A stretch of DNA of 64,000 bases from Sorex araneus (Eukaryota; Chordata; Mammalia; Eulipotyphla; Soricidae): positions 12,445,811-12,509,810 of the forward strand of contig NC_073302.1 of the NCBI RefSeq assembly GCF_027595985.1, written 5' to 3'. This document shows positions 1 through 14,500 of the stretch, piece after piece (position 1 is the stretch's first letter; each line of letters starts with the position of its first letter). A program made the translations under genes and the position numbers. The notes below the pieces were generated by a model, which saw nothing but the letters and a program-made list of their open reading frames with translations, was not told the DNA's origin and ran no database searches.

Positions 1-3000
1 CAAAAAATCCGGGTGGTCATACTAGTATCCAACAACATAGATTTCAGGTTGAATAAGATTAGAAGGGACAGTGAAGGCCATTTTTTAATAATTAAAGGAT
101 ATGTATAGAAGGAAGAAATCACACTCCTAAACATATACGCACCAATGAAGGACCAGCTAAATACTTAAAACAACTGATAGTAGATTTTAAGGAGGACATT
201 GGTAGCAATACAATGGCAGTTGGAGACTTCAACACCGCCTTATCACCTTTAGATAGACCAACAACATTAAAACTCAGAAAGGAAACACTGGTTTTGAAGG
301 GAGAAATAGAAGAGAGAGGGCTAATAGATCTATACAGGCCTTTGTATTCCCCCCCCAAAAAAAAATGAATACACTATCTTTTCCAGAGCACATGGAACAT
401 TTTTCAAAATAGACCACATGCTGGGTCACAAAACATACCTCAATAAAATTAGGAAGATAGAATTTGTTTCAACTACATTTTCAGGTCACGATGCACTGAA
501 GATAGAAGTTAATCAAACAGAGACATGGAGAACCAAATCAAATACCTTGAAATTAAACAACTCAATGTAGAACAATGTGTGGGTTAGACAGGAAATTAAG
601 GAAGAAATCAAAAGATATCTGGAATCAAATGAGAATGAAGACACGAGCTACCAGAACTGGTGGGATGCAGCTAAAGCCATGTTAAGAGGGAAATTTATAA
701 CTCTGCAAGCATTTCTCAGCAAGGAAAAAAGGACCCACATAAATAACTTCACTTCACAGCTCAAGATCTTGGGATTGAAGTGATAGCACAGCGGGTAGAA
801 CGTTTGCCTTGCACGCTGCCAACCCGGGTTCGATTCCCAGTATCCCATATGGTCCCCTAAGCACCGCCAGGAGTAATTCCTGAGTACAAAGCCAGGAGTA
901 ACACCTGTGTATTGCCAGGTGTGACCAAAAAGTAAAAAAAAAAAAAAAAAAAAACACAGTTCAAGAACTTAGAAAAGGACCAACAAAAGAAGCCTAAACC
1001 AGGCAGAAGGAAAGAAATAATAAAACTTAGAGCAGAAATCAATGACACGGAAACCCAAAAAACAATCTGAAAGAACAATGAAACCAAGAGCTGGTTCTTT
1101 GAGAAAATAAACAACATTGATAAGCCACTAGTAAGACTCACAAAGAAATAGAGAGAACCCTAATAAACAAAATCAGAAATGAAAAGGGGGACATCACAAG
1201 AGAAACCAAAGAAACTCAAAATATCATCAGAGACTACATTGAAAGTCTGTATGCCATGAAACAAGAGAACCTAGAAGAAATGAATAAATTCCTGGATTCC
1301 TATAATCTCCCAAGGCTGAACCAAGATTATTTGAAATACCTGAATAGACCTCTTACTATCAGGGAAATTGAAGCTGTAATCAAAAGTCTTACCCCAAACA
1401 AAAGCCCAGGTTCAGATGGACTCATTAGAGAATTCTTCCAAACATTTAAAGAGGACCTATTGCTAAGTAATCTCAAACTTTTTCAGGAAATTGAAGAAAA
1501 AGAAACTCTCCCAAACAGTTTCTATGAGGCACATATCTCCCTAATACCAAAAGCAAACAGAGACACCACTAACAAAGAAAACTACAGGTTGATATCTCTG
1601 ATGAACACAGATACGAAGATCCTCAACAAATTACTAGCAAATAGAAACCAACAACTCATTCAAAAGATCATATACCATGACCAAGTGGGATTCATCTCAG
1701 GGATGCTAGGACGGTATAACATTTGCAAGTCAATCAAAGTAGTCTATCATACAACAAAGAAAGATAAAACCATATGATCATATAGAGAGATGCAGATAAA
1801 GCATTTAACAAGATACAGCACCCATTTATGATGAAAACTCTTACCATAAAGAATATAGAAGGAACTTTGCTAAATATAGTCAAAGTCATCTACCTATGGC
1901 AAGCATGGTAGAATGGTAAAAAGCTAAGACAAGGATGCCCACTCTCACCACTTCTATTCAACACAGGACTGGAAGTACTTGCAATAGTGATTAGGTAAGA
2001 AAAAGATTAAGGACATCCAGATAAGAAAGGAAGGAATCAAGCTCTCACAATTTACAGATGATATGATTCTATATTTAGAGATTCCTAAAGCCTCTACCAA
2101 GAAGCTCCTAGAAAACAATAGACTTTTATAGCAAAGTCACAGGCTATAAAAATCAATACCCCAAAGTCTATGGCATTCCAATATGCAACTTATGAGAGAG
2201 AAGAAAGTGACATGCAAAAAGCAATCTCATTCACAATCATGCTTCAGAAAATCAAGTACCTCAGAATCAGCTTAACTAAAGAGGAAAAGAACCTGTGCAA
2301 AGAAAACTACCAAATGCTGCTTCACAAAATAAAAGAATACAGGAGAAAATGGAAACATATCCCCTGATCATGGATTGGGGGAATTAACATTGTCAAAATG
2401 ACAATACTCCCCAAAGCATTATACAGATTCAATGCAATCCCTATAAGGATATCCATGAAATTCTTCAAAGAAATGAATCAAGCACTCCTGAAATTCATAT
2501 GGAATAAGAAACCTCCACGAAGAGCTAAAGCAATTCTTGGGGAAAAGAAGATGGGAGGCATCACCTTCCCCAACCTCAAGCTCTACTACAAAGCGGTAAT
2601 AATTAAAGCAGCATGGTATTGGAACAAAGGCTAAGCCACAGGCCAATGGAACGGGTTGAATATCCTTACAAACAACCTCAAATATATGATCATCTAATCT
2701 TTGATAAGAGAGCGAGAAGTGTGAAGTGGTGCAAGGAAAGCCTCTTTAACAAATTATGCTGACAAAACTGGACAGCTACATGCAAAACATTGGGCCCAGA
2801 CCTCTACCTAACACCACATCAGAAAAGAATCCATAAGGTATTGAAGAAAAGGCCCGGAAAACCCTCCACTATATTAAAACTAAAGGTATCTTCAAAAATG
2901 ACACTCCACTGACCAACCAAGTGGAAACAGAGATAAACAAATGGGACTATCTTAAACTAAGAGGCTTTTGTACCTCAAAAGAATCAGTGACCGGAATACA

Positions 3001-4216
3001 AAAACAATCTACAGAATGGAAAAGGATATTCACCCAGTACCCATCTGATAAGGGGTTGATATCAAGAATATACAAGGTGCTGGTTGAACTCTACAAGAAG
3101 AAAATATCCAATCTCATCAGAAAATGGGGCGATGAAATGAACAGAAACTTTCTCAAAGAAGATATCTGAATGGCCAAAAGGCACATGAAAAATTGCTCTC
3201 CATCACTAATCTTCAAGAAGATGCAGATTAAAGTAACAATGAGATATTATCTTTCACCACAGAGACCGGCACACTTCCAGAAGAACATAAGCAATGAGTG
3301 TTGGCATGGATGTGTGGAGAAGGGGACTCTCCTTCACTGCTGGTGGGAATGTCAACTGGTTCAGCCCTTTTGGTAAGCTGTATGGATGTTTCTCAAAAAA
3401 TTAGAAATTGAGCTCCCATGTGACCCGGCAATACCACTTCTGAGAATATATCCCAGAGATACAAAAAAGTATAGTCGAAATGGCATCTTCACTTGTATGT
3501 TCACTGTAGCACTGTTTACAATAACCAGAATCTGGAAAAAAAAACAGAGTGCCCAAGAACAGATGACTGGTTAAAGAAACTTTGCTATATCTACACAATG
3601 GAATACTATGCACTGTTAGAAAAGATGAAGCCATGAAATTTGCATATAAGTGGATAAACATGAAGAGTATCATGCTAAGTGAAATGAGTCAGAAAGAGAG
3701 GGATAAACATAGAAGGACTGAACTCATTTGTTGAATATAAAGTAACATAATGGGAGACTAACACCAAGGAGAGTAGAGATAAGGACCAGGAAGTTTGCCC
3801 CATGGATTGGAAGCCGGCCTCATATGCTGGGGGAAAAGACAGCTCAGATAGAGAGGGACCACTAAGTAAAGGATGCTTGGAGGGCTCGCTCAGGATGGGA
3901 GATGCATGCTGAAAGTAGACTATAGACCAAACATGATGGCCATATAATACCTGTATCACAAACCACAACACCCAAAAGGAGAGAGAAAGAGAGAGTAAAA
4001 GGGAATGAGGCTGCCACAGAGGCGGGGTGGAGTAGGGGAGATGGGGTGGGGGTAGTCGGATGGATACTGGGAACATTGGTCTTGGAGAATGGGCACTAGT
4101 GGAGGGATGGGTGCTTGATCATTATATGACTGAAACGTAATCACAAAAGTTTGTAAGTCTGTTATTGTAGCTCACAGTGATTCATCAAAAAATTGTTTTT
4201 AATAAATAAAATAAAA
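1..4216 (+). mobile_element. LINE-1, ORF2 region to 3' end, degenerate
   Basis: Runs in from the left edge. The order is endonuclease remnant (1-540, ending near SGHDALKIEVNQ), reverse transcriptase (about 1,260-2,110) with NKSPGSDGL and a catalytic-box variant FTDDM at about 2,050, and the C-terminal part with CWWECQLVQPFW at about 3,340. A 3' UTR follows to an A/T-rich tail. Stops and frameshifts break ORF2 in many places, so it is inactive. A SINE is inserted at 771-952. Confidence 0.92.
771..952 (+). mobile_element. SOR-type SINE, short form, inside L1
   Basis: Starts gatagcacagcgggtagaac (the A-box part of a tRNA head), has gggttcgattccca (B box), and ends in an A-rich tail. Target duplication cacagctcaagatctt and cacagttcaagaactt brackets it, showing it is younger than the L1. 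Confidence 0.88.
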
Positions 4217-4402
4217 CTTGCCAGATGATTTAACAAAAGATGTCTGTATTATACATATATATATGTATATAATTTCAGTTCTGTTTTGGGACAGGGATTG
4301 GGGCTTGGGATGGAAACATCCCAAATATTGTGGTGGAGAGGTGTAATGGTGGTGGGATTGGTGTTTGAATATTAAATGTAATCAAATATTGTGAACTACC
4401 TT

Positions 4403-4646
4403 GTCATTGTCCTGTTATCCTATTGCTCATCGATTTGCTCGAGCGGGCACCAGTAACGTCTCCATCATGAGACTTGTTGTTACTGTTTTTGGCGTATCAA
4501 ATACGCCATGGGTAGCTTTCCAAACTCTGCTGTGCAGGCAGGAAACTTTCAGTAGCTTGCCAGACTTTCCGAGAGGAGTGGAATCGAACCAGGGTTGGTC
4601 GTGTGCAAGGCAAAGGCCCTACCTGCTGTGCTATTGCTCCAGCCTT
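4403..4646 (-). mobile_element. SOR-type SINE, long form
   Basis: Minus-strand copy with B-box gttcgattcc complement and ctccagcc end. Exact target duplication gaactacctt at 4,393-4,402 and 4,647-4,656. Confidence 0.88.
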
Positions 4647-4704
4647 GAACTACCTTATAAGACAAAAAAAAGTTTTTAATAAAATCTCATGAGATACCAC
4701 AATG

Positions 4705-4865
4705 AATTGAGCACATGCTTTGCATGGAAGAGGACTGAGTTTGGTGTTGAGCACCCCATGGTCCCTCATGGCACCCAATCACTAGTGGAGTGACACAATA
4801 GCATTGAGCCAGGAATTGACCCCTAATATTCCAGGTGTGCCCCCATAAAATGACTTTAAAAGAGA
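4705..4865 (+). mobile_element. Old SINE, diverged
   Basis: Weak similarity to the SOR SINE: gagcacatgctttgcatggaag, gagcaccccatggtcc and gagccaggaattgacccc in order. Confidence 0.5.
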
Positions 4866-4869
4866 AAAA

Positions 4870-5400
4870 AGCAAAAAAGTAAAGAAAATCATCGATTTTA
4901 AACAACCAGCCAGATAGATGTCTTTTAGAAAGCCAGAAAGATAAGAAATGATAAAAAAAAAAATCCAGTGATCTTAGTAAAGCTACCTACAGGTAACTTC
5001 AGCAAAATTATTTCCAGTGGAAAAGTGGGAGAATAACCCACATCTCATATTTTTGAGATGTGGTTGAGGGAAGAGAGAGTGTACTTGATTCTTTAGTGAA
5101 GCTCAAAGTGAATTGAGGTGGATGATGATAGGAAATAATGGATATGACTCTCTTATTCCTTATTTCATTGACAATTATTCTAAATTTTCCATATTTGAAC
5201 TGTACTATGTCGGCAATATGAGCAAATTTTAGTTTCTAAATACAGATTAACTAGATTCATGACCTTCATGGAATGTCCACCACTTTAAATTGTACTTCCT
5301 GTGGGCGCAAGCAAGATGTTTCTAGACCACCCTCAACATTCCTGCACACTAGCACACAGACTGAAGGGAATTTGACAGAGGATACATGAGAATCTACTCA
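4870..5400. other. Intron 11 of C5-like gene 1, no further feature
   Basis: A/T-rich DNA between old repeats and exon 11. I looked for a C5 exon 12 match (PKSPY, HYNYL) on the minus strand and saw none. Confidence 0.5.
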
Positions 5401-5401
5401 C

Positions 5402-5584
5402 ATGAAACTCCAGTGTTGTCACGTCAGAGGGAATGTGAATCACAAATGAGGCTACTCCATCATAATTTGTTGTGCTTTTTCTTAGATTCAGATTTGTCTT
5501 CTTCTGAGTTTTATCAACTGTTTTTGCTTTCAAAATTACTTCAATCCCACCTACAAAATTACCAAAGGCAGCCTTCACCTGCAC
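5402..5584 (-). CDS. C5: C5-like gene 1, exon 11 (MG4)
   Basis: 183 nt, acceptor ATCCAACAG, donor GTGAGT. Encodes [20 protein letters not shown] and [20 protein letters not shown]; human has [20 protein letters not shown] and [20 protein letters not shown]. This is the last exon of gene 1 inside the window; exon 12 is not seen between here and the L1 that fills positions 1-4,216. Confidence 0.9.
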
Positions 5585-8500
5585 CTGTTGGATCAAATCC
5601 ATTTCCTTAGCTAGTGAACATTTTAACCTATAACAATATGGTAAATTAAATAGTAATTAACATTGATCCTTTTATAAGAACCCCCTAAAGTAACAGCCCC
5701 TCTTTCAGTCCCAGGCACAAACTTGATAGAATTTAATTCAGTGACCAAATGCAGTTCTTCTTAGCTTTTGATTGAAGCACTTCATAACATGTAATCATTA
5801 CTTTAACTTCAATTTATGTGACTGAACTGTTTCCAGAAGCTCTTGTTGTGAGTTGGACAAAATCACTGCCGGGGTGAGACTAGATCTAGACAACTGCTGG
5901 CTGTAGTTGATTTTTCATCACAGCTTTTGAGTGCCTTGTCCTCTCCTTGCCATCAGTCTCTTTTCCACTCAAGTATTCTCACTGCATTACACACTAATAT
6001 CCCTCAAGGATCCTCTGCCTCCACAGACTACACATACACTCTGTCAGACTTCATAGGCATCTTACCTTGATGGAAAATGGAAACCCAGGCTTCAAGAAAA
6101 GAGGAGTAGCAACCAAATCCAGTGTGTAGGGAAAAAGGTGGTACTTGACATCAACAACTTTATTTGTATACACTTGAGTAGATCCTGTTGGAACAAAGCA
6201 CCACTCTAAGAATCTGGCAAGTATAGCATGCCCATCTTCTAGTCCCTTCTCTGTGTCTCTCTTTATTTTTTTAAGTATAAACCCTCCATCCAGCACAGAT
6301 TATCTAATACAAAATTATAAGCTTAGAATTGGATGATTGCTATGGTCATCCTGCAAGGTCCTGACCCCTCCATGAATTAAAAATCAAAAATGTGAGATTA
6401 TCAGGAGGTTGGTAAGATTTCCATTCATCAGTTGCAACTACAGCATCCTGATACAGACTGTCAGATAATGTATGACATTTTACTTTGAATTATGAAATAT
6501 CCCTTTGTCCTCAAGGGGTTGATAATCCTGTTGTAAGAGAGACTCACATATGATATAACTGGTTCTCATTTCCAAAGCAACATTCAAACAAATTCTGTAG
6601 TGTGCTAAAATACCAGTGTTAACTCTTTACCAATATGGAACAAAACACCCAAATGGCAGTGAAGCTTTGATAATTTGAATTATTTTACTCTCTCATTTGA
6701 TTTTTGCAAGGAAATTTTCTGATGTCAGCATTCCCTATACGTTTTGATAACATTAAAACTATCTTCTACATGAAGGATTTGGTTGGGGGAGACTATTCAG
6801 AAAGATATCGTTCATCAGCATCCTCTATGCAATATTTTGGTTGCACAACTATCTCTGCCCAACATTCTTCAAATAGAAGCAACAAAACTTCGAAATAAGG
6901 GCTGTGAAATGACCCCAGCAGAGCTCTACCACCAGAATATACACAAGTAAAACTGAAACTGAAGTGTATGATCTATGACTAGCTCAAAAGCAAAGTGTGC
7001 AAATATCACACCAGATATGCAATCACAGGTATACACAGCAATCAGGTGGGTGAGCACCACAACCAAATATGTCCATCAAGGTAACAGGACAAACAAGGTA
7101 ACTAGAGGCGAAAGCCCCTACCTGCCCATATTTCTGGAAGACCCAACCACCACATCCACTTCCCACTGCCACTGCCACATAAGCTCATCTACCAAACTTA
7201 TTCTAGAGACTCATAAATAAATCTGGAAAGAGATCAACTAGCTGCAAAAATGTCTTAAATACCGGGGGCTGGAGCGATAGCACAGCAGGTAGGGCGTTTG
7301 CCTCGCATGAGGTCGACCCGGGTTTGATTCCCAGCATCCCATATGGTCCCCTGAGCACCACCAGGAGTAATTCCTGAGTGCATGAGCCAGGAGTAACCCC
7401 TGTGCATTGCCGGGTGTGACCCCCCCAAAAAATTTCTTCTACAGAAATAGTTCTTTTGATCATTTCATTAATCAATTAGTGGTAGTGAGCAATAAAAAAT
7501 AAGTTACTGTGGGCCTGTTACCCCTGTAACAGGGCAGGCAATAGAGGTGGTTGGGAAAATAGGGACAACGGTCGAGAGAAGATGACAGTGGTGGTGTGAT
7601 TTGTGTGGGAATAATGAATGCCTGTAACAAATCATCATGAACAACATTGGAAACCATGGCATTTAAATAAAGTGGTGAAAAATCAAGAAGGGGAAGCTGA
7701 GAATCAGAAATAAGGAAGAGTGGTGATAAATTAATTAATTAATTTGGGAACTCACCAGTTTTTTCTACTTCCACAAATATATTAAGGTACTTGTTATTTA
7801 AATCTTCTATAGTCTTATTTAGTGAGTTAATTGCCTTTAAAGTATTAAAATGTATCTGTGCAATTCCATTAACAAGCTGTTTTACAAAAGAAGGACAAAA
7901 AGGTAAAGCATAGAGTATTACAGAAAAACTCACAGGGCCAAAACAAAAAGTTCTTTCATCAGTCTGCAAAATCTTCATTTAACCAATAACAATGTAGTTA
8001 CAACTAGAGACAACACAAAGCATAAGTAGAGATCTATGAGGTATCCCACTTATTGACTAGTTATTGCTTCTAAGCCTGAATTCTAAAGCCATATTGCACT
8101 ACCATGAAGTAAGGACCTTTGATGGCAATGAAAATCTCTGATTTTAAATTTTGCCTCTTCCTGTTTGAAATTTGAGATTATAATTGGGGTCCACTGTATT
8201 TTCGATGAAACCTAATGTAAAAGAAAGGATATTGTGCCCATACACAGATGGAATTGCCGTAGAAAGCAGTTCTCTACTTCTTGAGTTTTGGAAACTCAAG
8301 CCTCTACAGATGTGGAACTTTCCAAAGTCCAAGATATTATTTGTTCTTTTTAGCTCTGTAAAGTCCTAGAGGGTAAACTCACTTCTCTTTATATACTCTG
8401 GTGAGTTAACTCTAGTTCTCCATTCCTGCAAAGGTTTCTTGAGCTCCACTTACCCTTGTCTTTTCTATTCCTGCAAACATTATTTCATTTCTATTATCAT

Positions 8501-11500
8501 CAAACTCTTCTCTTATTCCAAAAAAGGCAAAAACTAGAGCCTCAGGCACATTTCTATAATTATTAGTATATCTGTCAAAAAAGAAAAGTGTTAGCTCTCA
8601 GAGTGCACAGCCAATTATGCAGTCACTGGAAATCCCCAACTTTCATAGTATTGACAGAAAAATTAGATAGGAAAGTGGCCTAGAAGACAAGTTCAATGAG
8701 CAAGAACAGTAACACAGAAGGCTCAAGTAGCACCTTTCAACTCAGTACATTCTCAATTATTTTAGTAAGGCCATTATAAGATATATGTCGTAGCAAGCAA
8801 CGTAAAGTAAATTATTTTGGGCCTGCTAAGGGATAGGGTTAGAGTGGGTGGAAAATGATGCAGGAACAGTCACACTGGTGGTGGGATTGGTGTTGAAACA
8901 TTGAGTATCTGAAACAACTGTATCATGAACAACTCTGCAAATCATGGTGTTTTAATAGTTTTAAACAAAACAAAACAGAATATTGTTAGCTCCTTTCAGT
9001 ATAGCAATTATAGAAACAAGATCAAATATAAGCATATGAAGTTTTTTAGCTCTAGAAAGTGTTCTTGTTCTAGTCATACGTTTTATCCATAAAGTCCACA
9101 GGTGCTGAGTTGAGGTAGATGTTTTTATTCCTATTGACAAAAGATGAAACTGAGTCCCAGAAGGATAAAAAGCTTTCACTCAGCTTCCCGTGGTTTTCTT
9201 TTTATTTATTTTTTAATAATGCAGAGTTACAAAGTTATTTATGATTGTGTTTCAGTCATACAATGTTCCAATACCCATCCTTTCACAATTATACACTTCC
9301 TACCACTAGTGACCCCAGTTTCCCTCAGCCTCCCATCTTTGCACAGTTTTAAAGTGGATAGTTCATACAGAACTGAGCTTGGGATCCCTGTGCCTTTGTA
9401 ATGGACCATGCTCCCAATTGCTGTAGCATGGACTGACAATTAGGGTTCGATTTCCTGTGGTGTCTTTTAGTAAAAGTTGAACATCACATTGATCCCATGT
9501 GTGCTGGTGGCAAGTATATAAGTGAGTCCTGTATTTACCTTTTAATTCAAAGGAAAACATGAGCTTTCTCTTATTTTTAACTAGAGACATGAAGTCACTG
9601 TTCCTAATAAGTAACTTATCAATTACAATTTCTGAGTCAGCTTAAACTATTCTAGTCAGGATTTTGAGAATTGAGTTGTAAAATCAATAAATATTAACTG
9701 CCATAAATGAGCTGAAAGTTTTAAAATCACATTTTTAAATTAGCAGTGGTAGTCAACTGAAGAGCCATTTTCATTGTGACCATTCATTTGAGTACTGATA
9801 TTTCATTCCTAGGATTCTGACTTACAAGGTCACAGTGTAAGAATTGGCCCACGTCTCACCTCTGACATCATGTAAGCTCACCTACCAGCTCTTTTTCAGT
9901 GACTAATTTATAAATCTCAAAAGAAATGATTACCTAACTGCAAAAGTTTCTTGGACATCCATTCCTGGCAGAGACCTCCAGTCACTCTTGGAGTGGGGTG
10001 GGCCAGCTCCAGCCCTAACAAATAGCCCAGACAGCCACCCCCACACCCCAAAGCCACTGCCCAGTTAAAACATTAATTCCACCTGGACTTCCCAGGTAAA
10101 AATTCTGAATTTTCTGGAGTTCTAGAACACTGAGATCTCAAACTCTGGAATACTGACATTCCAGTAGGACCACATCAGACTGGACAGGATGTAACAGAGA
10201 AGCCAACCAATCCCAACTAACAAGAATATTAACACAGAAGGCTTAACTTGCAACAACACCTTCAGTATACACTCAGACGAGGGCTTTATCTCTTCATTGT
10301 GAGACAACAATTTGTACATATTTTTCTCTACAAAAATATTTTGATCATCTTATTAGCCATTTAATTGCTATATATAGCAATATAAAATAGATTATGGTGG
10401 ACCTGCTATGAGGGCCGGTTTGAGGGGTGGTTGGGAACCTGGAGACAATTATGGAAGGAAGGTGACAGTAGGTGGTGGGATTGATGTTAAAATATTGACT
10501 GCCTGGAAAAATAATCATGAAAAACTTTGTAAACCATGGTGTTTAAATAAAATGGAGGGGAGAACACAAATGTAAGAATTCAACTAACAGAGATACTTCA
10601 AAGATATAATGAATCAAGCTCCAACAGTTATCTGGGGAGGAACTGGTTAGGCCACACACTGATGTTCAGGTACTCTGCCTAGCTCTATTCTGAGGAATGA
10701 CTCTCCTCCAGCCCCCTCTGGTTTTTATTGCAGCTATTTAAAAAAAATGGTGGTACACCTTCTCAGAGCTTACTCCTTGCTCTTTGCTCAAAGATCACTA
10801 CTGGCAGTTCTTAGTGGATCTTATGTAGTGCTGGAGATTGAATGGGAGTAGGTACATAAAAGAAGTGCCTTAATCTATCTATGACATCTCCATCCCTGCA
10901 GTTATTCTTAATCTTTTTATTTTGTATGTCGAACCCTACTGTCTTTTTCAATATAGAACCCTAGGCAAGCACTGAACTCAACTATATTGGAGTCCTGAAG
11001 TAAAATCTGTTTGTGCTTAGGGGATAGATGAATCAGAAAATAGTAACTTCTTACCGAGCTTTTACAGTAATCTTGAAATCCTCAATCTTTTTACGGTTAA
11101 TCAGTTTTTCTTCTGGTTCTAACAAAATATAGAAGGGCGTGCTCACTGGAACTAAACAAAATAATTGCACTCTTTTTAACTGTTGTTCAGAAGGGAAAGT
11201 TTTTGACACCAAAGGAAGAGAGAAACATCTATAACATGGAAATCGTCCTCATACTGACTAACCACACTCTGGAGAGCCTCTTTATCCTCCAATTAGGGGG
11301 TGTAACTCTTCTTTCCTCTAAGTCTTTCTTTTTTTCTTTTTGGGTCACACCTGGCCATGCACAGGGGTTACTCCTGGCTCAGGAATTACCCCTGGCCGTG
11401 CTCAGGGGACCATATGGGATGCTGGGATTTGAACCCGGGTCGGCCGCGTGCAAGGCAAATGCCCTACCCACTGTGCTATCTCTCCAGCCCCCTCCTCTAA

Positions 11501-14500
11501 GTCTTTATTGAAGCATATGCTATCAAAGTATGATCTCCATAAGGACAAAACCTAGTCTTATCTGTGTAAACATGTGCAAAGTTACTCCCCAGAGTCTCTA
11601 CTGGAGAGTGCATGTGTAAGTGTCCATCCAATTGGAATTGACTTTGCTTCTCTAGCATGTCTGCTATTAACCTACTCTCCTTCTTTGTGCAATCAATATA
11701 TGATCATGAATTTCAAACTCTCATCAAGGAAAGCATCTTCTAGTGGCTTTCTTAAGAATAAAATCTTATTTTTAAAAATGAGAAGTGGGACCAATGAAGC
11801 AAAGAAGTTCTTAGCTTCAGGGTCATTGTCCCACTGTAGTGGCTGCTTCTCTGTGCAAGAGAAAAATGGTCTCCAGTGAACGGGGGGAAGGACAGAGCAG
11901 GGATTTTGTCACCTAAACAATGGTGTCCAGGAGACCTAGTAAGTTAACTTCGAATGTTGAGTTTAATAACATCAGAGGGTATTCAGTAGATGTATCTCTA
12001 ACAGGTTTCCAGTTTGAATTGAACTTGATCTTCCCTCCTAATTATAAATAATAATGTGATCTATGTAGCTTAAAAACAAATTTACCCAAGCATACAACAT
12101 GTTAATATTCTAGTAAACTTCTATGAAATATGAACAACGGTGATATTTATAAAATGCTTATTAGGGCAGATAATATAAATATATCTAAAATAAATATACT
12201 ATTTTTTTCATAAATAGTGCAATTTTCCAAACACATCATTGACTTTTAGGGATTATGGAAATGAGCTGGGATTTAGGAGTATATTCTCACTCTCAGACTG
12301 GATATGAGTCTCCACATTTCTCTTGTCTTCAGATGAAGTAGATCAGAATAGAGTGTCCGACTAGCAGGGACACTCTGTTAATCAATATTGGCTGGGACAT
12401 TATAGAATTTGACTCACAGCTGAACTATGGAGGAGAAACAACACACAGGAGCTCAGTATCTAAACTGAAATGAGTCAGACCAAGAGTTCAGGTTGTTGAC
12501 CTTCTATCTCCAGCCCCCTCTGTGCAGCCATCCTTACTGTCCCTCCTATGTTCTATAATCCGTTTTACGCTGGAGCTCTCAGCAATTCATAAGATACTAC
12601 CATTTTCTCTGATCGCAAAATAGGCAGTTCCAGTTGTTGTGAAGTCCTTCTTATATTTAGCTTTAATTGTCCATACACCATAACTGTGAAAATAAAACAT
12701 TGAAAATAGGTGTTATCAAATAATAATTTTATGCAACGATTATATATAATATTTCAATGAGTTTTTAGTAACACTCAAGTACTGTTCTTATTGCTTAATA
12801 TGTGAATTCTTACAATCCTCACAAAAACGCAATAGAATATATTTTTTTAGTATATGTGCTGCTGAAGCAAGCACGCAATAGAATATATTGTACTATGATC
12901 TCCATCTTCAGACAAATGAGACCCAGAAAGGTGAAGTAACACACCTTGCCTAGGCATGCAATGAGTTAGTGGTAAAGCTGAGATTCCAATTGCCCATTCT
13001 TGTTCACTAGTCCTGGACAGCAAATCCAAATTTATATGACTCTGAAGGCAGTTTCAGATTTACGGACCTGAAGTTCTGGAGGTAAGGAGTTGGCTTGCAT
13101 TCTGCTGATCTGATCCCATTTCAAATCCTCAGCATGGCAAAGAGACCCCAAAAATTGCCAAAGGACGTTCCAGAACAGAGCCTGGAGTAGCCTCTGAGTA
13201 CTGCCAGGTGTGCCCCCACCCCCCAAAATAAACAGATTTATGGACCATATTTGAAAACTGCTTTAAAATTCTAAACAAAAATATCTATTTTCGAAAGAGT
13301 TGTGCATTATGAAATTTGTTCTCAGGCTAATCACTCATCCTCTAATGTATCGCAGAATGTATTTTTTTAATTAATAGTTTATTTTTAATTAGTGAGTCAA
13401 CGTGAGGGTACAGTTACAGATTTATACATTTTTGTGCTCATGTTTCTCCCTTACAAAAGTTTGATAACCCATCCCTTCACCAGTGCCCATTCTCCACCAC
13501 CAGTAAACCCAACATCCCTCCCCCCTCCCCAGTCCCGTCTCCCCCCACCCCACACTGCCACTATGGCAGGGTATTCCCTTTTGTTCTCTCTCTCTGATTA
13601 GGTGTTGTGGTTTGCAATAAAGGTGTTGAGTGGCCATTGTGTTCAGTCTCTAGTCTATATTCGGCCTGCATCATCTTTCCCCCACATGACCAACAACCAC
13701 ATTTTACTTGGTGTTCCCTTCTCTGAGTTGCCCAGAATGAGAGACCAGCCTCCAAGTCATGGTGACAACCTCCTGGTACTTATTTCTACTACAGAATGTA
13801 TTTTTTTTTACAAAATATTTAAATGTGGGGCTGGAGCAATAGCACAGCGGGTAGGGCGTTTGCCTTCCACGTGACCAACCCAGGTTCGAATCCCAGCATC
13901 CCATATGGTCTCCAAGCACCACCAGGAGTAATTCCTGAGTGCATGAGCCAGGAGTAAACTTTCCCTGTGCATTGCCGGGTGTGACCAAAAAAAAATTTAA
14001 ATGTAAGGGCATTTATAGATCAATTATTTATTTATTCTTGTTTATGGGTTACACCCAGAGTGCTCAGGGCTTACTACCCTCTCTGTACTCAGGGATCACT
14101 CTTGGTGGAACTTGGATATCGTGAGAAGTTCTGGGGATAAAAGAACCCTGGTTGCCTACACAAAAGCCAAGTGCCTTACCCATTGAACAGACTCTCCAAC
14201 CCCTCAGTCAATAACTACTTCATAGCCCAGTAATAAGTTTAACCATATTATTAGGTCCATATACTCTATAGTGTGTCAAAAAATATGGCCAATGGTAACA
14301 GAACCTTTTACAACTTTGATGAGGTCAAAGTTGTAAAAATGATCAACATAGTTCTGAATATTTCACTACTTCAAGCCAATGCGATTTTTTTTTTCAGTGC
14401 CAGGGTACTTACCCAGGCCCTCATCCATGCAAGGTATGCACTCTATCACATCCACAGATCCCTGGCATTAGTTTTAGAGAGCACAGCGGTAGAAGGAAAG

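Noticed and set aside
771-850. tRNA gene, because of A-box and B-box like motifs
   Set aside because: These motifs are the tRNA-derived head of the SINE; the copy is followed by the SINE body and A-tail and cannot fold as a full tRNA.
1256-1777. Open frame of 173 codons with reverse-transcriptase features as a live gene
   Set aside because: It is the RT part of a decayed L1 ORF2; stops and frameshifts surround it and a SINE has split the element.
4700-5400. Exon 12 of gene 1
   Set aside because: No match to PKSPY or HYNYL and no suitable acceptor with an open frame; the exon is probably left of the window.
8454-8571. Frameshift in exon 8 of gene 1 in a T6/T7 run
   Set aside because: With six T the exon is 118 nt and in frame, and the total of all exons is a multiple of three. 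I could not exclude one more base from reading alone, so it is not claimed.
11574-11879. 101-codon frame in intron 6 of gene 1
   Set aside because: No similarity to C5 or to any protein I know, and no exon-like borders.
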